A stretch of 64,000 nt of DNA from assembly GCF_020532665.2 (NCBI RefSeq), contig NZ_JAIWPG020000006.1, positions 62,001 to 126,000 on the forward strand, read 5' to 3'. Each line of letters begins with the position of its first letter. The stretch's first letter is position 1. Shown in pieces: positions 56,742 through 64,000 of the stretch. The translations under genes were made by a program, and so were the position numbers. The notes under the pieces were generated by a model. That model was not told the DNA's origin, ran no database searches, and saw nothing but the letters and a program-made list of their open reading frames with translations. Origin of the DNA: Lelliottia sp. WAP21 (GTDB lineage Bacteria; Pseudomonadota; Gammaproteobacteria; Enterobacterales; Enterobacteriaceae).

Positions 56742-58457
56742 TTATGGCGCAGCCTGATACGGAGGTTGAGCCATGGCATTATTTGTTGCCTCGCCATTGA
56801 CCACCGTCTGCGTGACGCGCTGTTTATCCATGTTTATCGCACTCAGTTTTCCGTTTACCGTCGGTTTCAGCGGCACTTTCGCCTGAAGTTGGCCGCTGGC
56901 CGTCAGCTGGATGTTTCCGTCGCCGGCGATCGGTAAGGCTGGCCATCCCCATTGTTGCAACAGGTTAAGCGGCACGCCGCGACCATTCAGGCTGACGGTA
57001 GTGTGGCGCTGCGGCAGTTGAGAAACGGTCGCCGTAGCCTCCAGAATCCCCTTCTCGGTGAAGGCGCTCAGGTCGCTGATATTCACCGTAGAGGCATTCG
57101 CAGCGAGCGACAGCGAAGGCCGCCGCACGTCCACCCGATTAAACGTTGCCGCCGCGCCGTTCAGCGTGGCGTTTCCACCCCACACGCCCCACTGACGATC
57201 TTTTGCCAGCCGCAGATTCGCGCCGTAACCATCAAGCGAGGTGATCTGCCAGGGGAAGGTCGGATCGATGTCGATAACCAGGTTACGGCTCAGGCCGAAT
57301 TTTTTTAGCACGACGCTGTTAAGCCATTCCGGTAACGGGTCCATCCACAGCGTTTTCCAGTTTTCTGGCAGGGTGTATTCCAGCCCGGCGACGGCGACAT
57401 CGTCCAGCTCCAGCGCTTTGCCTTTACGCAACCAGTTGCCGGAGGTGCGCACCATGCCGCCCTCCCAGCGTGATGTAAACTGGCGCAGCGCGATCCCCTG
57501 CGGGGAGAACTCGGCATTGAAAATGGGATCGAAAAGGTGCAGTGAACCAAAGATAAATTCACTGGCGTTCATGGAGAGCCGCCCGTCCTGACTTTGCCAG
57601 TCGCCCTGCGTTAACGTCAGGTTCCGCAGGCTTAAATCGAGATCGGTGACCGCCCAGTCCGGCCCCTGCAGACGGGCATCAGTGACCTCGAGGCGGCCAA
57701 TCTGCAAAGACGGCAGGGTAGCGATTGGGGCAAAGAACGCCTGCAGCGATTTGTCGCTTTGCAGACGGATATCGGTCAGACGCAGGGTGTCGATTATCCA
57801 GCCTCCCTCTGCGTTGCGGCGTGCGTTACCGGTGAGCGAGCCACGCGCCATATCAGCACCAACGGTGCTCAACACCACTTCCTGACCGTTGATTTCGCCC
57901 TGAATGAGCACGTTGCTGGCGGGGACACCATTGAGCGTCATCGAACCCGCGCTCATCTGAATCTGGGCCTTGTTGCCGAGCACGTTGCCCGCTTCGGGCT
58001 GCCACGGGCTCAGGCCGCCTGTGACTTTTTGTGCACTCAAATCCCAGGCCATATTAGGGCTATTGAAAGCCATATTTTTCAACTGCAGGCGATCGGCCTG
58101 GAAGGGAAGGGGCGCCGTTTCAGGGGAAAGATTGAGCGTCCCATCTACCAGAGTAATGGTATCCATGTGCATCGGATCGGTAATTTGACGGCTGCTCAGC
58201 CCGAGATCGACGCGTTTGGCGACCAGCGTGGCAGGTTTGCCATCACGGCCAAAGGTCACGTTTTCCAGAATGATATGTGAAGGCGTGGAAAAACGATGAT
58301 CCATCTGGTCGAAATTGAGTTCGTAATCCGTATTAACGCTGACCCAACTGCTGACCTGTGCTGCGCCCCAGCGAGTCTGAATGAGAATATACACCGCCAG
58401 GATCGCGACCAGTATCGCCATCAAAATCCCGATAAGCAGCTTTCCAATAAATTTCAT
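56742..58457 (-). CDS. yicH: AsmA-family protein YicH
   Basis: The 571-aa protein (E. coli YicH 569) has an N-terminal membrane helix (MKFIGKLLIGILMAILVAILAVYIL) and a long periplasmic beta-rich AsmA domain with DQMDHRFSTPSHIILENVTFGRDGKPA near the start and a terminal region with LPIAGDGNIQLTASGQL. AsmA-like proteins are thought to help lipid or outer-membrane homeostasis across the periplasm; YicH itself is not characterised in detail. ATG 58457 gives the family length; an upstream in-frame ATG at 58481 is unlikely. Confidence 0.92.
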   Translation of the reverse strand: MKFIGKLLIGILMAILVAILAVYILIQTRWGAAQVSSWVSVNTDYELNFDQMDHRFSTPSHIILENVTFGRDGKPATLVAKRVDLGLSSRQITDPMHMDTITLVDGTLNLSPETAPLPFQADRLQLKNMAFNSPNMAWDLSAQKVTGGLSPWQPEAGNVLGNKAQIQMSAGSMTLNGVPASNVLIQGEINGQEVVLSTVGADMARGSLTGNARRNAEGGWIIDTLRLTDIRLQSDKSLQAFFAPIATLPSLQIGRLEVTDARLQGPDWAVTDLDLSLRNLTLTQGDWQSQDGRLSMNASEFIFGSLHLFDPIFNAEFSPQGIALRQFTSRWEGGMVRTSGNWLRKGKALELDDVAVAGLEYTLPENWKTLWMDPLPEWLNSVVLKKFGLSRNLVIDIDPTFPWQITSLDGYGANLRLAKDRQWGVWGGNATLNGAAATFNRVDVRRPSLSLAANASTVNISDLSAFTEKGILEATATVSQLPQRHTTVSLNGRGVPLNLLQQWGWPALPIAGDGNIQLTASGQLQAKVPLKPTVNGKLSAINMDKQRVTQTVVNGEATNNAMAQPPYQAAP

Positions 58458-58577
58458 GGTCTTCCATCCCGTCAAACGCACCTTAAGGAGTTATGCACGA
58501 TTTATGCGCAATCCTCAAGCCGGGAATGGTGTAATAAGATGTCACGGCAGGCATTGACCGCCTGCCGTGAAGGGGAA

Positions 58578-59972
58578 TTAATTCTTTTCAGGCGGGAAAA
58601 CGAGGTTCAGTACGATGGCAGTAATTCCCCCTGCTGCGATGCCGGAAGAGAGCAGGTTTTTCACCCAGTCCGGGGCAAACTGCAGGATCAGCGGTTGCTG
58701 AGAGACACCCAGGCCAACGGCCAGCGACAGCGCAATAATCATGATGGCACGACGGTTCAGCGGCTCGCGGGAGACAATGCGTACACCGGAGGCGGCGATA
58801 GTCCCAAACATTACCAGCGTGGCACCGCCCAATACTGGCTCAGGGATATGCTGTACAAAACCGCTGACGGCCGGGAACAGACCCAGCGCGATCAACATCA
58901 GTGCCACCACGAAGCCCACGTAGCGGCTGGCGACGCCGGTCAACTGGATGACGCCATTGTTCTGACCGAAGCAGGAGTTCGGGAAGGTGTTAAATACGGC
59001 AGAGACGAAAGAGTTCAGGCCGTTTGCCAGCACGCCGCCTTTCAGGCGTTTCATATACACCGGGCCTGAGACGGGTTGTTCAGAGACATCAGACGTGGCG
59101 GTAATATCGCCGATCGTTTCCAGAGACGTAATCATAAAGACCAGCATCAGCGGCAGAAGTAGGTTCCAGTCGATGCCCAGACCGTAATACAGCGGCGTTG
59201 GCACCATAATCAACGGCGCGTCAGTCTGTGGTGTCGTTGCCGGCAGCATCCCCATCGCCCATGCCATCAGATAACCGGCCGCCATGGCGATCACCAGCGA
59301 GGCAACACGCAGATAAGGGTTACGCTGACGGTTCAGCAGAATAATAATGCCCAGCACGACGCCTGCGAGCAGCAGATTTTTCGGCGCACCAAAGGTGTGA
59401 TCGCTCATTGCCGCATAGCCACCGCCGATAGAAGTCAGGCCAACCTGAATCAACGACAAACCGATAATCATCACCACCACGCCGGACACCAGCGGCGTAA
59501 TGACGCGGCGTGCCAGATGCAGGACGCGGGAGATGACCATTTCGGTACAGCTTGCCAGCATCAGGGTGCCAAACAGGGCTGCCATCATCGTGGGCACATC
59601 TGCTCCACCGGTCTTAAGCGCCGTTCCACCCATAATCAGTGGGGCAACAAAGTTGAAGCTGGTGCCCTGAATGGACAGTAAACCTGAGCCCACCGGACCC
59701 CAGGCTTTAATTTGAATAACAGAGGCGACACCGGAGGCGAACAGCGACATGCTGATAATGTGCTGCGTGTCCTGAGCGGGTAAACCGAGTGCCTGGCAGA
59801 TCAGCAGGGCGGGAGTGATGACCGCGACAAACATCGCCAGTAAATGCTGACACGCAGCGAATAGCGTTTGCGCGAGAGGGGGGCGGTCCTCAAGGCGATA
59901 GATTAATTCACTATTATGCTGAGCGTGCGCAATCGGTTGCGCATCGGCGGACTCTAAGGCGTTACTGGACAT
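58578..59972 (-). CDS. xanP: Xanthine permease XanP (NCS2/NAT family)
   Basis: The 464-residue-class protein (E. coli XanP 463 aa) is a 14-helix NCS2 symporter that imports xanthine with protons. NAT signature regions are seen: [17 protein letters not shown] and the motif-containing [27 protein letters not shown] 59972 ([16 protein letters not shown]) was chosen by homologue length. recG lies directly beyond on the same strand with no gltS between, unlike K-12. Confidence 0.95.
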   Translation of the reverse strand: MSSNALESADAQPIAHAQHNSELIYRLEDRPPLAQTLFAACQHLLAMFVAVITPALLICQALGLPAQDTQHIISMSLFASGVASVIQIKAWGPVGSGLLSIQGTSFNFVAPLIMGGTALKTGGADVPTMMAALFGTLMLASCTEMVISRVLHLARRVITPLVSGVVVMIIGLSLIQVGLTSIGGGYAAMSDHTFGAPKNLLLAGVVLGIIILLNRQRNPYLRVASLVIAMAAGYLMAWAMGMLPATTPQTDAPLIMVPTPLYYGLGIDWNLLLPLMLVFMITSLETIGDITATSDVSEQPVSGPVYMKRLKGGVLANGLNSFVSAVFNTFPNSCFGQNNGVIQLTGVASRYVGFVVALMLIALGLFPAVSGFVQHIPEPVLGGATLVMFGTIAASGVRIVSREPLNRRAIMIIALSLAVGLGVSQQPLILQFAPDWVKNLLSSGIAAGGITAIVLNLVFPPEKN

Positions 59973-60074
59973 CGGCGGCAATCCCACGGTGGAAAAGCGG
60001 GCATTTTATCTGACCAGACGGTAAAAGCAAACGATTGCATTTATAAATTTTACCTACTGATTCAGGGAGAGTCT

Positions 60075-62156
60075 TCAGGCGTTGGAATAGCGTTCGGTTT
60101 CCGGCATCCAGCGCTCAATCAGTGCTGCCGCCTGTTCAGGATAACGTTCATGAATATGCCGTGCCAGACGCTGAACTTCGGGGATCATGGCCTGATCGCG
60201 CATCAGATCCGCCACTTTAAATTCAGCGTTACCCGTTTGACGGGTGCCCAGAAGTTCACCGGGCCCGCGAATTTCGAGGTCCTTTTGCGCGATGACAAAG
60301 CCGTCATTACTGTCGCGGAGAACCTGTAGACGCATCTGTGCAGTTCTGGAAAGGGGAGATTTAAACAGCAGCACGCAGTGAGAGGCCACCGATCCGCGAC
60401 CCACCCGACCACGAAGCTGGTGGAGTTGCGCAAGACCAAGACGCTCCGGGTTTTCAATGATCATCAGGCTGGCATTGGGTACGTCTACGCCGACTTCAAT
60501 TACAGTGGTGGCGACCAGCAAATGCAGCTCGCCCTGTTTAAAGGCGTGCATCACCGCCTGCTTCTCTGCGGGTTTCATACGCCCGTGGACCAGTCCAATC
60601 CGGAGTTCTGGCAGAGCCAGCTTTAACTCCTCCCACGTGGCCTCTGCCGCCTGGGCTTCCAGAAGATCGGACTCTTCGATCAGGGTACACACCCAGTAGG
60701 CCTGACGATTTTCCGTGGTGCTGGCCTGACGCACGCGCTCGATAATCTCGCTGCGGCGGGTATCCGGAATCGCAACCGTGGTGACAGGGGTTCGACCCGG
60801 AGGCAGTTCATCGATGGTGGAGGTGTCGAGATCGGCATAGGCCGTCATCGCGAGCGTACGCGGGATCGGCGTGGCCGTCATAATCAACTGATGCGGGTGG
60901 AATCCCTGCTGTTGGCCTTTTTCGCGCAACGCCAGCCGCTGATGAACGCCAAAGCGGTGCTGCTCATCAATGATCACCAGGGCCAGGCCATTAAACTGAA
61001 CCTGTTCCTGGAAAATCGCATGCGTACCGACCACCATTTGTACCTGACCGCTGGCAATCGCCTCTTGCTGGGCAAGACGCGCTCTCCCTTTTTGCTTACC
61101 GGCAAGCCAGCCCACTTCAATGCCAAGCGGTTCGAACCAGTTGCGGAAGTTGATCGCATGTTGCTCGGCGAGCAGTTCCGTCGGCGCCATAAGCGCCACC
61201 TGTTTACCAAGGGCAATGGCGCGTAGTGCGGCGAGTGCCGCCACCAGCGTTTTACCCGATCCCACGTCGCCCTGAACAAGACGCATCATAGGGATATCAA
61301 GGGCCAGGTCATGTTCAATTTCTGCAGTGACGCGTGTCTGAGCCGCAGTAGGTTTAAACGGTAATGAGGCCAGAAGCTTATCTTTTAAATCATTCTGCGC
61401 TGTTAACGGCAGGGCGTGAAAACGCTGTGCCCCGGCGCGTAACGCCAGCATGCTCAGGTTATGCGCCAGTAATTCTTCAAGGATAAGCCGCCGCTGGGCA
61501 GGGTGGTGCCCGCTTTCTAAATCGCTGAGTTGCAGGGTGGGCGGCGGGCGATGCAGCGTGCGCAGCGCCTCCGGCAGGCTCATCATGCCTTGTGCCAGCT
61601 CAGGAGGTAACAGTTCAGCGATCGCGCAGGTGTCGAGCAGTTCAAGCGCCTGGTCGGTAAGTTTGCGCAACGTCGCCTGCTTAATGCCTTCCGTGGTGGG
61701 GTAGACCGGCGTCAGCGTGTCCTGCAATTCTGGGGTGCTAAGATCGCCCTGTACCCGATACTCGGGGTGGATCATCTCCGCGCCGTATTTGCCGCGCTTT
61801 GCTTCGCCGTAGGCCAGTACGCGTCGCCCGGTGGCGAGACTGTTTTTCATCGCCGCGCTGAAGTTGAAAAAGCGCAGGGTAAGAATGCCGGAACCGTCGC
61901 TAATCTGGCAGGTCATCATTCGGCGGCCGCCAAACGTCACGTTACAGTTCAGGACTTCGCCTTCGACGGTGGCGTAAATACCCGGAAGCAGATCGCCAAT
62001 GGCATAAAGTTGCGTGCGATCTTCGTAGCGTAAGGGGAGATGAAGAAGGAGATCCTGAACGGTGTGCAGGCCGATTTTAGCCAGTTTGTTACTTTGCGCC
62101 GCACCCACGCCGGTCAGCGAATTAAGGGGTATCGCGTCCAGCAGACGGCCTTTCAT
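60075..62156 (-). CDS. recG: ATP-dependent DNA helicase RecG
   Basis: The 693-aa helicase, the E. coli length, remodels stalled forks and branched DNA. It has an N-terminal wedge/OB domain (1-190), then helicase lobes with Walker A GDVGSGKT, motif II DEQH (LVIIDEQHRFGVHQRL) and motif VI in QLHQLRGRVGRG; the C-terminal TRG segment follows. MKGRLLDAIPLNSLTG at 62156 matches the E. coli start and overlaps the trmH stop by 4 bp, so the two are coupled. Confidence 0.97.
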   Translation of the reverse strand: MKGRLLDAIPLNSLTGVGAAQSNKLAKIGLHTVQDLLLHLPLRYEDRTQLYAIGDLLPGIYATVEGEVLNCNVTFGGRRMMTCQISDGSGILTLRFFNFSAAMKNSLATGRRVLAYGEAKRGKYGAEMIHPEYRVQGDLSTPELQDTLTPVYPTTEGIKQATLRKLTDQALELLDTCAIAELLPPELAQGMMSLPEALRTLHRPPPTLQLSDLESGHHPAQRRLILEELLAHNLSMLALRAGAQRFHALPLTAQNDLKDKLLASLPFKPTAAQTRVTAEIEHDLALDIPMMRLVQGDVGSGKTLVAALAALRAIALGKQVALMAPTELLAEQHAINFRNWFEPLGIEVGWLAGKQKGRARLAQQEAIASGQVQMVVGTHAIFQEQVQFNGLALVIIDEQHRFGVHQRLALREKGQQQGFHPHQLIMTATPIPRTLAMTAYADLDTSTIDELPPGRTPVTTVAIPDTRRSEIIERVRQASTTENRQAYWVCTLIEESDLLEAQAAEATWEELKLALPELRIGLVHGRMKPAEKQAVMHAFKQGELHLLVATTVIEVGVDVPNASLMIIENPERLGLAQLHQLRGRVGRGSVASHCVLLFKSPLSRTAQMRLQVLRDSNDGFVIAQKDLEIRGPGELLGTRQTGNAEFKVADLMRDQAMIPEVQRLARHIHERYPEQAAALIERWMPETERYSNA

Positions 62157-62848
62157 CTTAACTTCGCCGATTGCATCGTGGCCCACCATGCAGCATCGGC
62201 TTCGATCTCGCCCTGCGCATTAACGTGGGGGTAAGGCAATTTTTTCTGCTTTGCCACGCGGGCCAGCACGGGATAACCGCCTTCAAACAGCAAACGCTGC
62301 TGCTCTTCTTCCGGCAACATGCTGTTGCTGCGCTTATACATGCCCGCGTTTTGACGCTGGCGCTGGGCTTCATACAGAATGAGCGCTGAGGCAACAGAGA
62401 CGTTCAACGACTGTACCATGCCGGTCATCGGGATAATGATGTCCCGATCCGCCAGATCCAGCGCTTCTTGTGTGATCCCGGTTTTTTCCTGACCCATCAG
62501 GATGCAGGTCGGGCGCGTATAGTCGATCTCACGAAAATCAACGGCATCATCGGAAAGATGAGTGGCAAGGATTTGCATCCCGCGCGCCTTAAGCTGCGAC
62601 ACGGCATCACCAATGGTGGAATGCGTGGTGACCGTCACCCAACTGTTGCTGCCTGCGGCGCTGGAAGCCATGGTGCGCATGCGGTTTCCCGGCCAGACGG
62701 CGTGAACTTCATGCACGCCAACGGCGTCGGCGGTACGCACAATTGCAGAGACGTTATGAGGTTTGTGGACCTGCTCCATGCACACCGTGAGGTCAGGCTG
62801 ACGCCTGGCGAGCATTTCACAAATCCGCGCATAACGCTGTGCATTCAT
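62153..62848 (-). CDS. trmH: tRNA (guanosine-18-2'-O)-methyltransferase TrmH
   Basis: The 231-aa SPOUT methyltransferase (E. coli 229 aa, formerly SpoU) methylates G18 in the D-loop of tRNAs. SPOUT motifs are NVSAIVRTADAVGVHEVHAV (motif 1), ILMGQEKTGIT (motif 2) and IPMTGMVQSLNVSVASALILYE (motif 3, AdoMet knot). It lies between spoT (5 bp upstream) and recG (4-bp overlap), the conserved rpoZ-spoT-trmH-recG operon. Confidence 0.96.
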   Translation of the reverse strand: MNAQRYARICEMLARRQPDLTVCMEQVHKPHNVSAIVRTADAVGVHEVHAVWPGNRMRTMASSAAGSNSWVTVTTHSTIGDAVSQLKARGMQILATHLSDDAVDFREIDYTRPTCILMGQEKTGITQEALDLADRDIIIPMTGMVQSLNVSVASALILYEAQRQRQNAGMYKRSNSMLPEEEQQRLLFEGGYPVLARVAKQKKLPYPHVNAQGEIEADAAWWATMQSAKLR

Positions 62849-62852
62849 AAGG

Positions 62853-64000
62853 CTAGTTTCGGTTACGCGTCACTTTGATGACGTCCGGCATGACGCGGAT
62901 TTTGCGCATGATGTTCGCCAGATGGACACGATCGCGGGCCGTCAGGCGTATAAATGCGCTGTAAACGCGGCCATCTTTCTCTTCCGTGTTCAGGCTCTGA
63001 ATGTTGGAAGTGGCCGTGTTGATTGCCGCCGTCAGGTTTGCCAGTGCACCCTGGTGGTTGAACATATCGACCTTAATTTCGGTGATAAATTCTTGTGCGG
63101 TCTCTTTATCCCACTCGACCGCCATAAACTTCTCTGGCTCTTTCTGATAGCCCCGAATGTTACGGCAGGATTCGTGGTGGATAACAAGGCCTTTACCCGG
63201 GCTGACGTGGGCAATAATCGGATCGCCAGGAATCGGTCGGCAACATTTTGCGAAGGTAATCAGTACGCCATCGGCGCCTTTAATCGGCAAATGACCCTGA
63301 CCCTGCGTGGTGGTCGTTGGCGTAGAAGCATCACCTTGCTGCAGGTTTTTCGCCACCACAACGCTCATCGCATTGCCCAGCCCGATTTCAGCCAGCAGAT
63401 CGTCAAGGACGGCGAGCTTCATGCGATCCAGCTCGCGTTGAATGTTCTCAGGTGGGATTTCAGCCAGCTTACGGCTACCGCCCAAGGCGTGATTAAGCAA
63501 ACGACGGCCAAGGCTGACGGAATCGTCGCGCTTAAGGTTTTTCAGCAACTGGCGAATTTTGGCGCGCGCTTTCGAACTGACAACAAAGTTCAGCCACGCC
63601 GCATTCGGACGTGCGCCCGGTGCGGTAATGATTTCGACCGTCTGGCCGCTGGTCAGCGGCTGTGACAGCGGGTATGGCTGTCTGTCGACGCGAGCGCCCA
63701 CGCAGGCATGCCCGATATCGGTATGCACGGCATACGCGAAATCGACAGGCGTAGCGCCAGCCGGCAGTTCGACAATGCGACCTTCTGGGGTGAAAACGTA
63801 AATCTCATCCGGGAAGAGATCGGATTTAACGCTCTCGATAAATTCAAATGAGCTACCGGCGCTTTGTTGCAGCTCAAGCAGGCTTTGCATCCAGCGCTGG
63901 GCGCGGATCTGCGCAGTCGTGCTGGTTTCACCGTGCTCTTTATAAGCCCAGTGCGCAGCAACACCCATTTCCGCCATCTGATCCATATCTTCCGTACGGA
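62853..64000 (-). CDS. spoT: Bifunctional (p)ppGpp synthetase/hydrolase SpoT, 3' part
   Basis: The C-terminal 380 or so residues of SpoT are in the window; the hydrolase and synthetase domains lie beyond the right edge. Present are the end of the synthetase region, the TGS domain (EIYVFTPEGRIVELPAGATPVDFAYAVHTDIGH), the helical and conserved-Cys region (FAKCCRPIPGDPIIAHVSPGKG) and the ACT domain (FMAVEWDKETAQEF to the end). SpoT balances (p)ppGpp in response to starvation other than amino-acid lack. The gene is not truncated biologically; it simply runs off the window. Confidence 0.96.
   Translation of the reverse strand, partial: RTEDMDQMAEMGVAAHWAYKEHGETSTTAQIRAQRWMQSLLELQQSAGSSFEFIESVKSDLFPDEIYVFTPEGRIVELPAGATPVDFAYAVHTDIGHACVGARVDRQPYPLSQPLTSGQTVEIITAPGARPNAAWLNFVVSSKARAKIRQLLKNLKRDDSVSLGRRLLNHALGGSRKLAEIPPENIQRELDRMKLAVLDDLLAEIGLGNAMSVVVAKNLQQGDASTPTTTTQGQGHLPIKGADGVLITFAKCCRPIPGDPIIAHVSPGKGLVIHHESCRNIRGYQKEPEKFMAVEWDKETAQEFITEIKVDMFNHQGALANLTAAINTATSNIQSLNTEEKDGRVYSAFIRLTARDRVHLANIMRKIRVMPDVIKVTRNRN

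Overview
The window reads as chromosome of an enteric bacterium close to Enterobacter (Enterobacteriaceae). Most proteins are near-identical in length and motifs to Escherichia coli K-12 proteins, and gene order follows the K-12 ibpAB-yidE ... emrD-tisB/istR-ivbL-ilvBN-uhpABCT ... selC-yicJI-yicH-xanP ... recG-trmH-spoT block, with insertions and losses. The genus is inferred from general likeness, not proven.

Layout. 1-2514: end of ibpA, ibpB behind a ROSE-type RNA thermometer, and yidE. 2482-6391: an apparently intact alpha-glucoside PTS locus (yidP regulator, glvC transporter, glvG hydrolase). 6483-7167: yidHG. 7151-10929: D-serine catabolism (dsdA, dsdX, divergent dsdC). 11016-14709: secreted GH5-like hydrolase, emrD, an EamA transporter and an acetyltransferase. 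14729-16083: two adjacent toxin-antitoxin loci, tisB/istR (type I, SOS-controlled) and higBA (type II). 16128-18418: ivbL leader, attenuator and ilvBN. 18492-23444: uhpABC and uhpT, hexose-phosphate sensing and uptake. 23598-26536: secreted alpha/beta hydrolase, yicN, nepI. 26560-28402: yicL bracketed by two inverted arrays of eight tandem copies of one palindromic repeat, with periods of 62 and about 50 bp. 28421-34543: a beta-glucoside PTS operon (IIB, IIC, GH1, IIA, LamB-type porin) with a divergent LacI regulator and visible operators. 34573-44867: yicS, acetyltransferase, a TetR/MFS efflux pair, nlpA, metallo-hydrolase with GlxA-type regulator, stand-alone AAA ATPase, DUF523-DUF1722 protein, hiuH, MerR regulator, blc.

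45179-50318 is the most unusual part: one operon with three different dynamin-like GTPases, a membrane-anchored coiled-coil protein, and a translationally coupled cysteine-rich YkgJ-type protein. It resembles the LeoABC dynamins of enterotoxigenic E. coli, which are also known from a selC-linked island. It is followed by an acetyltransferase, symE, a small ribbon-helix-helix protein with tandem operators, and a DUF2971 gene broken by a nonsense codon that abuts the 3' end of selC. This looks like an eroded accessory segment, although no integrase or att duplication is seen. The conserved backbone resumes with yicJI (alpha-xylosides), a REP pair, yicH, xanP, recG, trmH and the 3' half of spoT at the right edge. 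gltS, which sits between xanP and recG in K-12, is absent.

Protein-gene coordinates include the stop codon. Starts were set from homologue length and ribosome-binding sites. Coordinates of short motifs were counted by eye and may be off by one.
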